A DNA stretch of 64,000 nucleotides, from the NCBI GenBank assembly GCA_050942825.1, contig JBMNOA010000001.1, positions 1-64,000 on the forward strand. Direction: 5' to 3'. The notes below the pieces were generated by a model. It ran no database searches, was not told the origin of the DNA, and saw only the letters and a program-made list of their open reading frames with translations. Below, piece by piece: positions 16,879 to 25,861 of this stretch (position 1 is its first letter; each line of letters opens with the position of its first letter). Source of the stretch: CAYRML01 sp050942825 (lineage in GTDB: Bacteria > Bacillota > Dehalobacteriia > UBA4068). The translations under genes were made by a program, and so were the position numbers.

Positions 16879-17301
16879 ATGGCAAAGATTAATCTGCGGG
16901 ACTACTACCCGTTTTACAATACTGACTTTTTTGTTGATATTCCCGATAAAGTTGAAACCGCCTTGTCGGAAGCCGAACGGCTGGCACGAAACTATATCCG
17001 ACGGCGCTTTTACAACAGGGCTTATTATTCGCCGGACGTAGGCGACGGAATTGAAAATGACATCCTTTTCGTGTCGCTTTCGCCCTGCGAGGTATACGAA
17101 CGCAAGGTTACGGCTGAACAGCTACATGCTGCTATTGCCTCTCTGCCGGACAAGCAGGCCAAGCGTATTTATGCGCATTACATACTTGGTATGAACGAAA
17201 TATCCATTGCAAAGGCCGAAGGTGTAAGTAAAAGTAGCGTATCCGAAAGCATCAAGCGGGGCCTGCGGAGCATGGAAATGTTTTTGGAAAAACTTCTCTA
17301 A
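16879..17301 (+). CDS. Sigma-70 region 4-like protein of mobile elements
   Basis: 140 residues from ATG at 16879 (AATGGAGGA upstream). The C-terminal half reads as a sigma region 4 HTH: AIASLPDKQAKRIYAHYILG, then MNEISIAKAEGVSKSSVSES. The N terminus INLRDYYPFY is typical of the small sigma-like proteins that precede recombinase genes on clostridial conjugative elements. Likely controls the element's excision or transfer genes; here it precedes a ruined recombinase. Role inferred from family and position. Confidence 0.75.
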   Translation: MAKINLRDYYPFYNTDFFVDIPDKVETALSEAERLARNYIRRRFYNRAYYSPDVGDGIENDILFVSLSPCEVYERKVTAEQLHAAIASLPDKQAKRIYAHYILGMNEISIAKAEGVSKSSVSESIKRGLRSMEMFLEKLL

Positions 17302-17351
17302 CAGCCCGAACTTTTGCCCTCCAAATCTCATGGTTATTGAGAGGACTTTAA

Positions 17352-17372
17352 TTCGGGCCAACTTGGCCCGAA
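17352..17372. repeat. Element palindrome, copy 3
   Basis: Core CGGGCCAACTTGGCCCG at 17354-17370, TTCGGG...CCCGAA. Lies between the sigma-like gene and the recombinase remnant. Confidence 0.8.
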
Positions 17373-17435
17373 ATGGAAGCGCCCCCGTGTAGCTTGAAAA
17401 CTGAATAAAAAGTTATCCGGCATATCTTCAACAGC

Positions 17436-17909
17436 ATGAAAAGCATCAGCAAAAGCGAGGTTGTCAGTTCTGGACTTTCCGCATTGCAACGGGAGCATGA
17501 AAGCCGCTATAAGGCCGCAAGCGGGAATACACCAAGGCGGCGGCTGACCTTGCCGAACTGAAATCCGAGGTGCTGAAAGCTATTCGGGGGCAAAGCAAGT
17601 TTACACCCGATCTGCTGAACGAGTTGATTGCTGAGGCCGAGAAGGAGCTTTCCGGCATTGAAGCCGTCCGCGACACGGCTAAGCGGGACTGGACGGCTGC
17701 AAATACCGAATGGAGGAAATACAGGCGCAGTACGATAAGTCATTTCATGGACTGAGTTGTACGACGCCGCTGACCTCCCGGCGAAGAAGATGATTGTCGC
17801 CAATCTGATTAACCGCATCGAGGTAGGAACGGGCTATAATATCCACATAGACTTCAACATAGATCTGTCGCAGTTTAACATCGATTGCGATATTCCTGAA
17901 ACAAAATAA
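17436..17909 (+). pseudogene. Serine recombinase remnant (C-terminal part, frameshifted)
   Basis: Fragments in changing frames align with the C-terminal region of large serine recombinases: a charged coiled-coil (SALQREHESRYKAA, then EYTKAAADLAELKSEVLKAI), a middle helical part (ELIAEAEKELSGIEAVRD) and the terminal LYDAADLPAKKMIVANLINR with RIEVGTGYNI. At least two frameshifts (near 17525 and 17735) break it, and the catalytic N-terminal domain is absent. It was probably the element's integrase, lying next to its right end. Confidence 0.7.
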
Positions 17910-17911
17910 AA

Positions 17912-17939
17912 CCCGCCGAAATCCGATGATTTCAGCGGG
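17912..17939 (+). terminator. Hairpin after recombinase remnant
   Basis: 12-bp stem CCCGCCGAAATC / GATTTCAGCGGG with a 4-nt loop just after the stop codon; no clear T run follows. Confidence 0.45.
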
Positions 17940-17964
17940 CATCTAAAAGCTCTTTCCCTTGATA

Positions 17965-18040
<76 letters not shown>

Positions 18041-18071
18041 AGATGTGGAAAAGAGCTAATATTCGGTTGTT

Positions 18072-18092
18072 GTTATCGTAATAGGCTTGCTC
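18072..18092 (-). repeat. Right terminal inverted repeat
   Basis: Plus strand GTTATCGTAATAGGCTTGCTC, inverted relative to 13707-13727 with three differences. Abuts the tRNA 5' fragment. Confidence 0.75.
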
Positions 18093-18118
18093 GCGCCTCC
18101 CAGCTGAGCTATACCCCC
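18093..18118 (-). pseudogene. 5' fragment of tRNA-Ala (split gene, right part)
   Basis: Repeats the acceptor 5' strand and D arm of tRNA-Ala (identical for 22 bases from its 5' end). Together with 13647-13706 it makes up the original gene interrupted by the element. It still sits behind the native promoter. Confidence 0.8.
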
Positions 18119-18131
18119 ACGGACAAACTAT

Positions 18132-18160
18132 ATATTATCATTTGCTATCATTATTGTCAA
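18132..18160 (-). promoter_or_regulatory. tRNA-Ala promoter
   Basis: On the minus strand TTGACA (18155-18160), 17-base spacer, TAATAT (18132-18137); start of the tRNA 5' fragment is 13 bases further on. Near-consensus sigma-A promoter. Confidence 0.85.
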
Positions 18161-18192
18161 CAGTTTTTAAATTTTGGATTACTTTTATCTAT

Positions 18193-18711
18193 CTACAATA
18201 CTAATACACCTAAAATACCAAAAATAATTATCACTAAGGCTGGATGAATCTTGGTAAACAAGATTAAGCAAACTGCTGCGGCACAAAAAATAATTTCTAT
18301 AGTATTGCTCACACCTTCCCAAGCCAAAATCGCTCCGGCATAAGCAATTAATCCCAGCATGACGGGGCGAAGCCCACTCAAAACGCCTTTTATAATATAA
18401 CTTTCCTTATTTTTAATAAGTATATTAGAAAGGGTGATGATTATTATAAGAGGAGGAATGGTAAGCCCCAACATGGCAAATATCGATCCCGGAATACCGG
18501 CTATATTATAACCTATGTAAGTTGCACTATTTACTGCCAACGGACCCGGGGTCATTTCCGAAAGGGCTACTATATTGGTAAAATCCTCCACAGACAACCA
18601 AGCATGGTTATATACTACCGCATCTTGGATCAAGGGCAGCATTCCTAAGCCACCACCAAAACTAAAAAATCCGATCAGCACAAAAGTGCTAAATAACTCC
18701 CAAAGCATCAA
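18193..18711 (-). CDS. CHR-family half-transporter (chromate transporter, second half)
   Basis: 172-residue hydrophobic protein of the short CHR family. It has the motifs FFSFGGGLGMLPLI near the N terminus and TPGPLAVNSATYIGYN near 55-70, with about five or six membrane helices. Short CHR proteins work as pairs; the partner lies directly upstream and overlaps by 4 bases (ATGA). The family exports chromate or takes up sulfate-like anions in characterised cases; the substrate here is not known. Confidence 0.88.
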   Translation of the reverse strand: MMLWELFSTFVLIGFFSFGGGLGMLPLIQDAVVYNHAWLSVEDFTNIVALSEMTPGPLAVNSATYIGYNIAGIPGSIFAMLGLTIPPLIIIITLSNILIKNKESYIIKGVLSGLRPVMLGLIAYAGAILAWEGVSNTIEIIFCAAAVCLILFTKIHPALVIIIFGILGVLVL

Positions 18712-19289
18712 ACAACCCCCTTATCGGGATCCTTTTCAGGAGTCGGTCTTTTTCTGTTAGCAAAAATTATCCCTGTCAAAGCCCCGGCAACAATAATAAC
18801 AAAGGGATGGATATCGGTTAAAACTAGCAATATGAATGCAATCGTTATGGCTACAATATCGAATTTAGATTTTATGATTCCGGTAGCCATCCTTACGGCC
18901 ATAGCCAAAATCATACCGGCAACGGCAGGTGCCGCTCCGGCAAAGAATTTATTTACCCAAACATTATCGGAATATTGCAAGATAAAGCTAGCTAAAAGTA
19001 TTATTATAAAAAAAGGAACCAATACAACAGAAAACACGGCTAATATTGCTCCCTTAACCCCCCTTAATCGATATCCTAAAAATACAGCGGCATTAATAGC
19101 AAAAGGACCTGGAGTCGAATTAGTTATTGTAATCATATCTATAAACTGTTTTTCATTCAGCCATTGTCTTTTTTCAACAACCTCTTTTTGTAAAATAGGT
19201 AACATAGCCATACCACCGCCAATCAAAATAGCCCCTATTTTGACAAAAATAATAAAAATTTGCCAATATGATTGTTTTTGTTGTAACAA
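18708..19289 (-). CDS. CHR-family half-transporter (chromate transporter, first half)
   Basis: 193 residues with the CHR signature GGGMAMLPILQKEVV near 20-35 and STPGPFAINAAVFLGYR near 58-75, then several membrane helices. First gene of the two-gene unit with 18193-18711. It starts at 19289 behind AACAGGGGTTG. The charged tail after the last helix is not conserved. Confidence 0.88.
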   Translation of the reverse strand: MLQQKQSYWQIFIIFVKIGAILIGGGMAMLPILQKEVVEKRQWLNEKQFIDMITITNSTPGPFAINAAVFLGYRLRGVKGAILAVFSVVLVPFFIIILLASFILQYSDNVWVNKFFAGAAPAVAGMILAMAVRMATGIIKSKFDIVAITIAFILLVLTDIHPFVIIVAGALTGIIFANRKRPTPEKDPDKGVV

Positions 19290-19389
19290 AAAAAATCAAC
19301 CCCTGTTTCTTATTGGTTAAAATTAATTATATCACTATAGCATAATAATTAACATTAAATTATTTATTTTCATATATATTTTATCTCGA

Positions 19390-19419
19390 TTGATAAAATA
19401 TATATGAATTTGGTAAAAT
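19390..19419 (+). promoter_or_regulatory. Promoter of the thioredoxin-reductase-like gene
   Basis: TTGATA (19390-19395), 18-base spacer ending TGG, TAAAAT (19414-19419). Transcription would begin near 19426, after the first possible ATG (19404), which supports the later start at 19467. Confidence 0.6.
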
Positions 19420-19466
19420 ATAGTTGTGGTTTATATGAAAATATGGAAAGGATGTGCAGATTTTTG

Positions 19467-20429
19467 ATGGAAAAATCTACTGATGCTAATATATATGATT
19501 TATTGATCGTAGGAGGTGGACCGGCCGGCCTGGCGGCAGCTATCTATGCCGCTAGGGCGAAAATGAATATGCTCCTGTTGGAAAAAGACGTTCCCGGAGG
19601 ACAAGCAGCACGTACTAAAAAACTTAATAATTACCCGGGAGCAAAAGTCGATTCCAGCGGACCTCAACTTATGGAGGACTGGCTGAACCAAGCTATGGGG
19701 TTTGGTGTTAAAATCAAAAGAGACGAGGTTATCGATGTACAACTAGAAGGCGAAATAAAAAGCGTAACTACAAAAAAAAATAAAGTATATAATGCTTATG
19801 CTATCATAATCTGTTGCGGTATTTTGCCCCAAAAATTAGAAATACCCGGAAAAAAAGAATTAATGGGTAAAGGAGTCTCTTATTGTGCGACTTGCGATGC
19901 TCCTTTTTTACAGGACAAAGAAGTTTTTATTTTTGGCGCCGGAGATAATGCCTTAGAAGATGCTATAGTTTTGACACGCTTTGCCAAACACGTCAATATA
20001 GTTATTCCCTTTGAAGCAAACGCTATGTCCAATGCAGCTCACTTCGAACAAGCACAAGCAGACCACAAAGATAAAATCAATCTATTCTGGAATCATCAAA
20101 TAACCGAAATAAAAGGTACAGAAAAAGTCTCTTCTCTAGTTTTACAAAATAACGAAACGGGCGAAACAAGCGAACATTCCGCTGAAGGAGTCTTTTTCTT
20201 TACCGGCATGGCCCCGCAAACAGATATTTTTCGAGGCAAAATAGATTTAACCTCGGACGGTTATATTATTACCGACGAAATGATGCAAACCTCTCTGCCG
20301 GGGATATTCGCAGCCGGAGATATCAGAGAAAAATTTCTACGTCAGGTCGTAACGTCAGCCAGTGATGGCGCTATTGCGGCCACTGCCGCCGGACAATATG
20401 TAGAAGCATTAAAAAAAGGCAAAGATTGA
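19467..20429 (+). CDS. Thioredoxin reductase-like FAD/NAD(P)-dependent disulfide reductase
   Basis: 320 residues from ATG at 19467. FAD-binding GGGPAG at 16-21, PGGQ near 48, redox pair C140-A-T-C143 in SYCATCD, NAD(P)-binding GAGDNALEDA near 160, and the second FAD motif GIFAAGDI near 285. This is the TrxB layout and length. The second nucleotide motif departs from the usual GGGNSAxEE, so it may be a TrxB paralogue rather than the main enzyme. No thioredoxin gene adjacent. Start chosen from promoter position. Confidence 0.88.
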   Translation: MEKSTDANIYDLLIVGGGPAGLAAAIYAARAKMNMLLLEKDVPGGQAARTKKLNNYPGAKVDSSGPQLMEDWLNQAMGFGVKIKRDEVIDVQLEGEIKSVTTKKNKVYNAYAIIICCGILPQKLEIPGKKELMGKGVSYCATCDAPFLQDKEVFIFGAGDNALEDAIVLTRFAKHVNIVIPFEANAMSNAAHFEQAQADHKDKINLFWNHQITEIKGTEKVSSLVLQNNETGETSEHSAEGVFFFTGMAPQTDIFRGKIDLTSDGYIITDEMMQTSLPGIFAAGDIREKFLRQVVTSASDGAIAATAAGQYVEALKKGKD

Positions 20430-20533
20430 CCCTTCGATTTTTAATGCCATATATTGTTGAATAATCGCTGTATATGTAGTAGAATTATGAAATGTAATCA
20501 AATAAAAGATTAATCTCTTGTGGGGGTATTATC

Positions 20534-23032
20534 ATGCAAAAAGAAGTGGAAAATAAAGAAACAGCGCCAAAATATGATTTTCAACAAATAGAGACAAAAT
20601 GGCAAAAAGAGTGGGAAAAGTCCGGAATCTACAAAGTCACTGAAAAAAAAGAGCAAGAAAAATATTATCTTTTGGAGATGTTCCCCTATCCTTCCGGCAA
20701 TTTGCATATGGGTCATGTAAGAAATTATTCCATAGGAGATGTGATAGCTCGTTATAAAGCAATGAAAGGCTTTAATGTGCTGCACCCTATGGGATGGGAT
20801 TCCTTTGGCTTACCCGCCGAAAATGCCGCGATCAAAAGAGGTGTTCATCCTGACCCCTGGACAAGAGAGAATATTGATAATATGCGTAAACAACTTAAAA
20901 AGATGGGTATCAGTTATGATTGGGATAGAGAATTGGCTACCTGCCTGCCCGATTATTATCGCTGGACTCAGTGGCTTTTTCTGCAACTTTATAAAAAAGG
21001 TTTAGCCTATAAGAAAAAGGCTGCTGTCAACTGGTGTCCTTCCTGTGCTACTGTTTTAGCTAATGAACAGGTTGTTGACGGTTCCTGTGAACGTTGTGAC
21101 AGCCCGGTAGAGAAAAAGGATCTGGAACAATGGTTTTTTAGAATTACTGATTATGCCCAAAGACTTTTGGATGATCTGGATAAATTGCCTGGATGGCCTG
21201 ATAAAGTAAAAATCATGCAGGAGAACTGGATTGGACGCAGCGAAGGCGTGCAAATCGAATTTACCAGCACTAAGGGACATGCTTTGCCGGTATTTACTAC
21301 CAGGCCGGACACTATCTTTGGCGTTACCTATATGGTCTTGGCACCAGAGCATCCCCTTGTGGCGCAATTAATTGCAGGCACAGAATATGAGGCTCCGGTA
21401 AAACAATTCATCAACAAAGTACAAAAGCTCTCGCAAATAGACCGCACCTCCGCTGACTTAGAGAAAGAAGGTATACCCATTGGGGCCTATGCTATTAATC
21501 CGATGACTGGGGAAGAAGTTCCTATCTGGATCACCAATTATGTTTTAATGGATTACGGAACCGGTGCTGTCATGGGCGTTCCCGCTCATGATCAAAGAGA
21601 CTTTGATTTTTCCATCAAATACGGCTTGCCGATCAAACAAGTCATAGCTGCCCCGGACTATGATGGCAGTAAACTGACAAAAGCTTATGAAGATATCGGA
21701 GTATTGATTAATTCTCCCGGCTTTAATGGTCTTATTAATAAACCGGACGGCATCGACAAAATAGTTGATTATATGGAAGAAAAAGGCATTGGCAAAAGAG
21801 TAGTCAATTATCGTCTAAGAGACTGGCTAATCTCCCGCCAGCGTTATTGGGGTGCTCCTATCCCCATCATCTATTGTCCTAATTGCGGAGAGGTTGCTGT
21901 ACCAGATAGTGATTTACCCGTAATGCTGCCTACTGACGTGCAATTCAAACCGACCGGAGAATCTCCCCTTAAAACCAGCCCCACCTTCAACAAAGTCAAA
22001 TGTCCTGTTTGCGGCGGTGCCGATGCCACTCGCGAAATGGATACAATGGATACTTTCGTTTGCTCTTCCTGGTATTTTTTGCGCTATTGTGACCCCCACA
22101 ATGATCTGGAAGCTTTTAACAGGGATAAAGTCGACTATTGGATGACTGTCGACCAATATATCGGCGGTGTGGAACACGCTATTTTGCATCTAATGTACGC
22201 CCGCTTTTTCTGCAAAGTGCTTTATGATATAGGTCTTGTAGGAGTAGATGAACCTTTTGCTAACCTGCTCACTCAGGGTATGGTCTTAAAAGATGGCAGC
22301 AAAATGAGCAAGTCCAAAGGCAATGTAGTAAGTCCCGAAGAAATCATTGGTAAATACGGTGCTGATACGGCGCGTCTGTTTATCCTCTTTGCTTCCCCGC
22401 CGGAAAGAGATTTAGAATGGAATGACTCTGCCGTAGAAGGCTGCTACCGCTTCTTGAACAGATTCTGGCGTTTGGCTCATGCATTAATGGCTGTGCCAAA
22501 TATTAGCGACTCTCTGGAACAAATAGAATTAAACCAGCAAGACAAAGACGCCAGAAGAGCTGTTCATACAGCTATCAAAAAGGTCAGTGAAGATATCTCT
22601 TTGCGCTTCAATTTCAATACTGCTATTTCAGCCATTATGGAAATGGTGAATTCTCTTTACACTTATTTAGACAGCAAAAATCCCAAAGGCCCTGTAGCCA
22701 AAGAAGCTGTTGACAGTATGCTTATATTGCTGGCTCCTTTTGCTCCTCATATAACTGAAGAATTATGGTATCAATTAGGCAACCAAGACAGCGTCCACAG
22801 ACAAAAATGGCCCAATTATGATAAAGTTGCTCTCTCCCAAGAAACGGTGAAAATCGTCATCCAGGTGAATGGCAAGATAAAAGAGCGTCTGGTCGTTGCC
22901 AATGGTCTCGATGCACAATCCTTGGAAAAAGTAGTAAAAGAAAATCCCTCTTTTCATCACTGGATCAATGATAAACAGGTGATAAAAATCATCGTAATTG
23001 CTAATAAGTTAGTAAATATAGTCGTCAAATAA
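20534..23032 (+). CDS. leuS: Leucyl-tRNA synthetase
   Basis: 832-residue class I synthetase. HIGH motif is HMGH (58-61), KMSKS is KMSKS at 590-594; the editing domain (GTGAVMGVPAHDQRDF) and zinc-type cysteine pairs (CPSC, CPNC, CPVC) are present, along with the C-terminal VNGKIKERL. No T-box leader was seen in the 100 bases upstream. GGGGG lies before the ATG. Ends at a terminator. Confidence 0.98.
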   Translation: MQKEVENKETAPKYDFQQIETKWQKEWEKSGIYKVTEKKEQEKYYLLEMFPYPSGNLHMGHVRNYSIGDVIARYKAMKGFNVLHPMGWDSFGLPAENAAIKRGVHPDPWTRENIDNMRKQLKKMGISYDWDRELATCLPDYYRWTQWLFLQLYKKGLAYKKKAAVNWCPSCATVLANEQVVDGSCERCDSPVEKKDLEQWFFRITDYAQRLLDDLDKLPGWPDKVKIMQENWIGRSEGVQIEFTSTKGHALPVFTTRPDTIFGVTYMVLAPEHPLVAQLIAGTEYEAPVKQFINKVQKLSQIDRTSADLEKEGIPIGAYAINPMTGEEVPIWITNYVLMDYGTGAVMGVPAHDQRDFDFSIKYGLPIKQVIAAPDYDGSKLTKAYEDIGVLINSPGFNGLINKPDGIDKIVDYMEEKGIGKRVVNYRLRDWLISRQRYWGAPIPIIYCPNCGEVAVPDSDLPVMLPTDVQFKPTGESPLKTSPTFNKVKCPVCGGADATREMDTMDTFVCSSWYFLRYCDPHNDLEAFNRDKVDYWMTVDQYIGGVEHAILHLMYARFFCKVLYDIGLVGVDEPFANLLTQGMVLKDGSKMSKSKGNVVSPEEIIGKYGADTARLFILFASPPERDLEWNDSAVEGCYRFLNRFWRLAHALMAVPNISDSLEQIELNQQDKDARRAVHTAIKKVSEDISLRFNFNTAISAIMEMVNSLYTYLDSKNPKGPVAKEAVDSMLILLAPFAPHITEELWYQLGNQDSVHRQKWPNYDKVALSQETVKIVIQVNGKIKERLVVANGLDAQSLEKVVKENPSFHHWINDKQVIKIIVIANKLVNIVVK

Positions 23033-23040
23033 ATATATAA

Positions 23041-23077
23041 AAAACTCGATCCATTATCATAATGAGTCGAGTTTTTT
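23041..23077 (+). terminator. leuS terminator
   Basis: ACTCGA/TCGAGT outer stem with inner CATTAT/ATAATG and a T7 tail on the plus strand. Confidence 0.85.
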
Positions 23078-23092
23078 TATACATTTAATAAT

Positions 23093-23147
23093 TTTACATA
23101 TTTTTTACAATAAGTACTATTAATTTTTTACAAATATGTTTTACAAT
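23093..23147 (+). promoter_or_regulatory. Pho boxes and promoter of the pst operon
   Basis: Four TTTACA direct repeats at 23093, 23104, 23127 and 23140; the first two are exactly 11 bases apart, as in Bacillus PhoP boxes (TT[ATC]ACA). A TACAAT -10 element is at 23142-23147, so the boxes occupy the -35 region, as expected for activation by phosphorylated PhoP. The PhoP/PhoR genes are at the end of the same cluster. Confidence 0.75.
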
Positions 23148-23188
23148 AAAAGAACAGTTAATATATGAAAGGTAGCGATAAGATATTA

Positions 23189-24073
23189 ATGAAAAAGGGA
23201 ATATTTTTCTTAGCCATAGCTATAATCATTATCCCCTGTATATTAATAACAGGCTGTAATTCAAATAAAACGATTGAGGCCCCGTTTGATGCTTCCCAAC
23301 CCATTAACGTGGTTTCACGTGAAGATGGTTCAGGAACAAGAGTAGCATTTATTGAGCTTTTGGGCATTGAAGAAAAAAATGCCGACGGTACGAAAAAGGA
23401 TCATACCACCAAAGAAGCTATCGTTACTAATAAAACTGATGTCATGCTAATCAATATCGCTGGAGACAGATATTCAATAGGTTATGTTTCTATGGGATCT
23501 CTCAATAATAACGTTAAAACAGTGAAGATTGACAATGTAGCCATCTCCGCCGAAAATGTGCAGAACGGCACCTATAAATTAACTCGCCCCTTCAATATCG
23601 CTATAAAAGGAAAAGCAAGCGGCTTGACTAAAGATTTTATTGACTTTATTTTAAGCTCAGAAGGCCAAAAAGTGGTAGCCCAAAATTATATCTCAATCGA
23701 TAATGATGCCCCGCCATATACCAGAACTAAGACAGCAGGAAAAATCGTAGTGGCAGGCTCCTCTTCTGTGACTCCTGTGATGGAAAAATTAAGAGAAGCT
23801 TATTTATCGATTAATCCTAATGCAGAAATAGAAGTGCAACAAAGTGATTCTACTTCCGGAATGAGCGGAGTAATCAACGGCACCTGTAATATCGGTATGG
23901 CCTCCCGAGAACTCAAAGATAATGAAGCTGCTGAGCTAACTTCAATCCCTATCGCTTTAGATGGCATAGCCATTATTGTTAATCCCACTAATATTTGTAA
24001 CAATCTTAGCAGTGAACAAGCAAAAAATATTTTTACAGGTAAGTTCACTGTGTGGGATGAAATATTTCAATAA
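23189..24073 (+). CDS. pstS: Phosphate-binding lipoprotein with permuted lobe order
   Basis: Lipoprotein with lobox LITGC. The parts of PstS are present but in swapped order: residues ~30-180 match what is normally the C-terminal lobe (SREDGSGTRVAF, then YSIGYVSMGSL and DFIDFILSSEGQKVV), and residues ~190-290 match the usual N-terminal lobe (GKIVVAGSSSVTPVMEKL, STSGMSGVINGTCNIGMASR, KNIFTGKFTVWDEI). Both phosphate-binding loops (SSS and SGM) remain. First gene of the pst operon. Start uncertain: ATG at 23165 has almost no leader, the one at 23189 gives a conventional signal peptide; neither has a strong ribosome site. Confidence 0.88.
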   Translation: MKKGIFFLAIAIIIIPCILITGCNSNKTIEAPFDASQPINVVSREDGSGTRVAFIELLGIEEKNADGTKKDHTTKEAIVTNKTDVMLINIAGDRYSIGYVSMGSLNNNVKTVKIDNVAISAENVQNGTYKLTRPFNIAIKGKASGLTKDFIDFILSSEGQKVVAQNYISIDNDAPPYTRTKTAGKIVVAGSSSVTPVMEKLREAYLSINPNAEIEVQQSDSTSGMSGVINGTCNIGMASRELKDNEAAELTSIPIALDGIAIIVNPTNICNNLSSEQAKNIFTGKFTVWDEIFQ

Positions 24074-24119
24074 GATATAAAAATATTGCTAATTATTATC
24101 CGCCTAAAAGGAAACAAAT

Positions 24120-24977
24120 ATGAACCAAAAATTCAAAGAAAAATTCATGAGTATAATATTTCTTATCTGTGCCTGTATTGCTATTATAGCTGTTCTTTTT
24201 ATTTGTCTTTTCCTTTTTCAAAACGGCATACCGGCTATGAAAGAAATTAGTTTGTTTAATTTTTTATTAGGAAAAGAATGGACACCATCAGACATCCCGC
24301 CTTCATTTGGTATATTCCCCATGATTATGGGCAGCATTTATATTACTGCCGGAGCTATTTTATTCGGTGTACCCATAGGCATACTTACGGCGGTTTTTAT
24401 GGCCAAATACTGCCCTGATAAACTATATAAAATATTAAAGCCGGCTGTGGATTTATTAGCGGGGATACCGTCCATAGTATACGGCTTTTTTGGCTTAGTG
24501 GTACTTGTTCCTCTCATTAGCGATCTTTATGGCGGGACAGGCAATAGTATCTTAACCGCCTCTATCCTATTGGGTATTATGATTTTACCAACTATAATCG
24601 CTATCAGTGAATCGGCTATCAGAGCGGTTCCCGATAGCTATTACGAAGGCTCCTTGGCCTTAGGCGCAACTCATGAGCGGGCTGTCTTTCGCACTATCCT
24701 GCCGGCGGCCAAATCAGGCATTTTGGCCGGTGTAGTCTTGGGCATTGGGAGAGCTATCGGAGAAACCATGGCCGTGATCATGGTCGCGGGTAATCAAGCC
24801 CGCATGCCAGTAGATATACTAAAAGGTGTTCGGACTTTAACAGCTAATATTGTAATTGAGATGGGTTATGCCGCGGATTTACATCGTGAGGCTTTAATAG
24901 CAACAGGTGTGGTGCTTTTTGTCTTTATCCTACTTATAAATGCTATATTTGCAGTGCTTAAGAGGAGGATGGATTAG
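24120..24977 (+). CDS. pstC: Phosphate ABC transporter permease
   Basis: 285 residues, six membrane helices. PstC features: KEWTPSDIPPSFGIFPMIMG early, PSIVYGFFGLVVLVP near 120, and the coupling loop GSLALGATHERAVFRTILPA with GIGRAIGETMAV. Stop and pstA start are adjacent. Partner of PstA in the membrane. Confidence 0.96.
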   Translation: MNQKFKEKFMSIIFLICACIAIIAVLFICLFLFQNGIPAMKEISLFNFLLGKEWTPSDIPPSFGIFPMIMGSIYITAGAILFGVPIGILTAVFMAKYCPDKLYKILKPAVDLLAGIPSIVYGFFGLVVLVPLISDLYGGTGNSILTASILLGIMILPTIIAISESAIRAVPDSYYEGSLALGATHERAVFRTILPAAKSGILAGVVLGIGRAIGETMAVIMVAGNQARMPVDILKGVRTLTANIVIEMGYAADLHREALIATGVVLFVFILLINAIFAVLKRRMD

Positions 24978-25847
24978 ATGAAACAACCCATTAATAAACC
25001 AACTCTAGAGCAAAAAATAAAAAATTCATTGCGCCATCCTGTATCGCTACTGATATTTTTGCTGGTGATAGCAGGTGCTATAGCCACCTTTTTCATACTT
25101 ATATACCTAATAGCCTATATTTTAGCCAATGGTATACCATACCTCACTCCATCCCTTTTCGAAATAAAATATACCACAGAAAATGTATCTTTATTACCCT
25201 CTATCATCAACACCTTACTTATTACCTTGGCTTCTTTGGTCATTGCGGCTCCCCTAGGTATCTTTACCGCTATTTATCTGGTAGAATACGCCAAACGCGG
25301 TAATAAGTTTATAGAGATAATACGCTTAGCCACAGAGACATTATCCGGCATACCGTCTATTGTCTACGGCTTATTCGGGCTATTATTCTTTGTTACCACT
25401 ATGGGCTGGGGCTATTCCCTTTTAGCCGGTGCTTTTACTTTAGGAATCATGATACTGCCTCTTATTATACGCACAACCGAAGAAGCTTTAAAATCGGTAC
25501 CTGACCAATACAGAGAAGCCAGCTTTGGATTAGGGGCTGGCAAATTAAGGACAGTATTCATAATAGTCCTGCCCTCAGCCCTGCCGGGGGTTTTAGCGGG
25601 AATAATATTGGCTATTGGCCGAGTGGTGGGAGAAACGGCAGCTTTAATCTATACTGCCGGTACAGTTGCTCAGATTCCTTCTAGCCTGCTGGATTCGGGA
25701 AGAACTTTGGCTATTCATATGTATGCTCTTTCCAGTGAGGGGTTGCATACCAATCAAGCTTATGCAACAGCAGTGGTACTGCTGATCATGGTGTTAATCA
25801 TAAACTCTCTGTCCGCTTTTATTGCCAAAAGAATTACTAAAATATAA
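24978..25847 (+). CDS. pstA: Phosphate ABC transporter permease
   Basis: 289 residues with six membrane helices; PSIVYGLFGLLFFV near 130, coupling loop ASFGLGAGKLRTVF and GRVVGETAALIYTAG are PstA-type. Starts directly after the pstC stop codon; AAGAGGAGG ribosome site lies inside pstC. Confidence 0.96.
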   Translation: MKQPINKPTLEQKIKNSLRHPVSLLIFLLVIAGAIATFFILIYLIAYILANGIPYLTPSLFEIKYTTENVSLLPSIINTLLITLASLVIAAPLGIFTAIYLVEYAKRGNKFIEIIRLATETLSGIPSIVYGLFGLLFFVTTMGWGYSLLAGAFTLGIMILPLIIRTTEEALKSVPDQYREASFGLGAGKLRTVFIIVLPSALPGVLAGIILAIGRVVGETAALIYTAGTVAQIPSSLLDSGRTLAIHMYALSSEGLHTNQAYATAVVLLIMVLIINSLSAFIAKRITKI

Positions 25848-25861
25848 AAAGGGAAATAATT

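Noticed and set aside
20430..20533. T-box leader for leuS
   Set aside because: Only ~100 bases, no AGGGTGG-type T-box sequence and no terminator hairpin.
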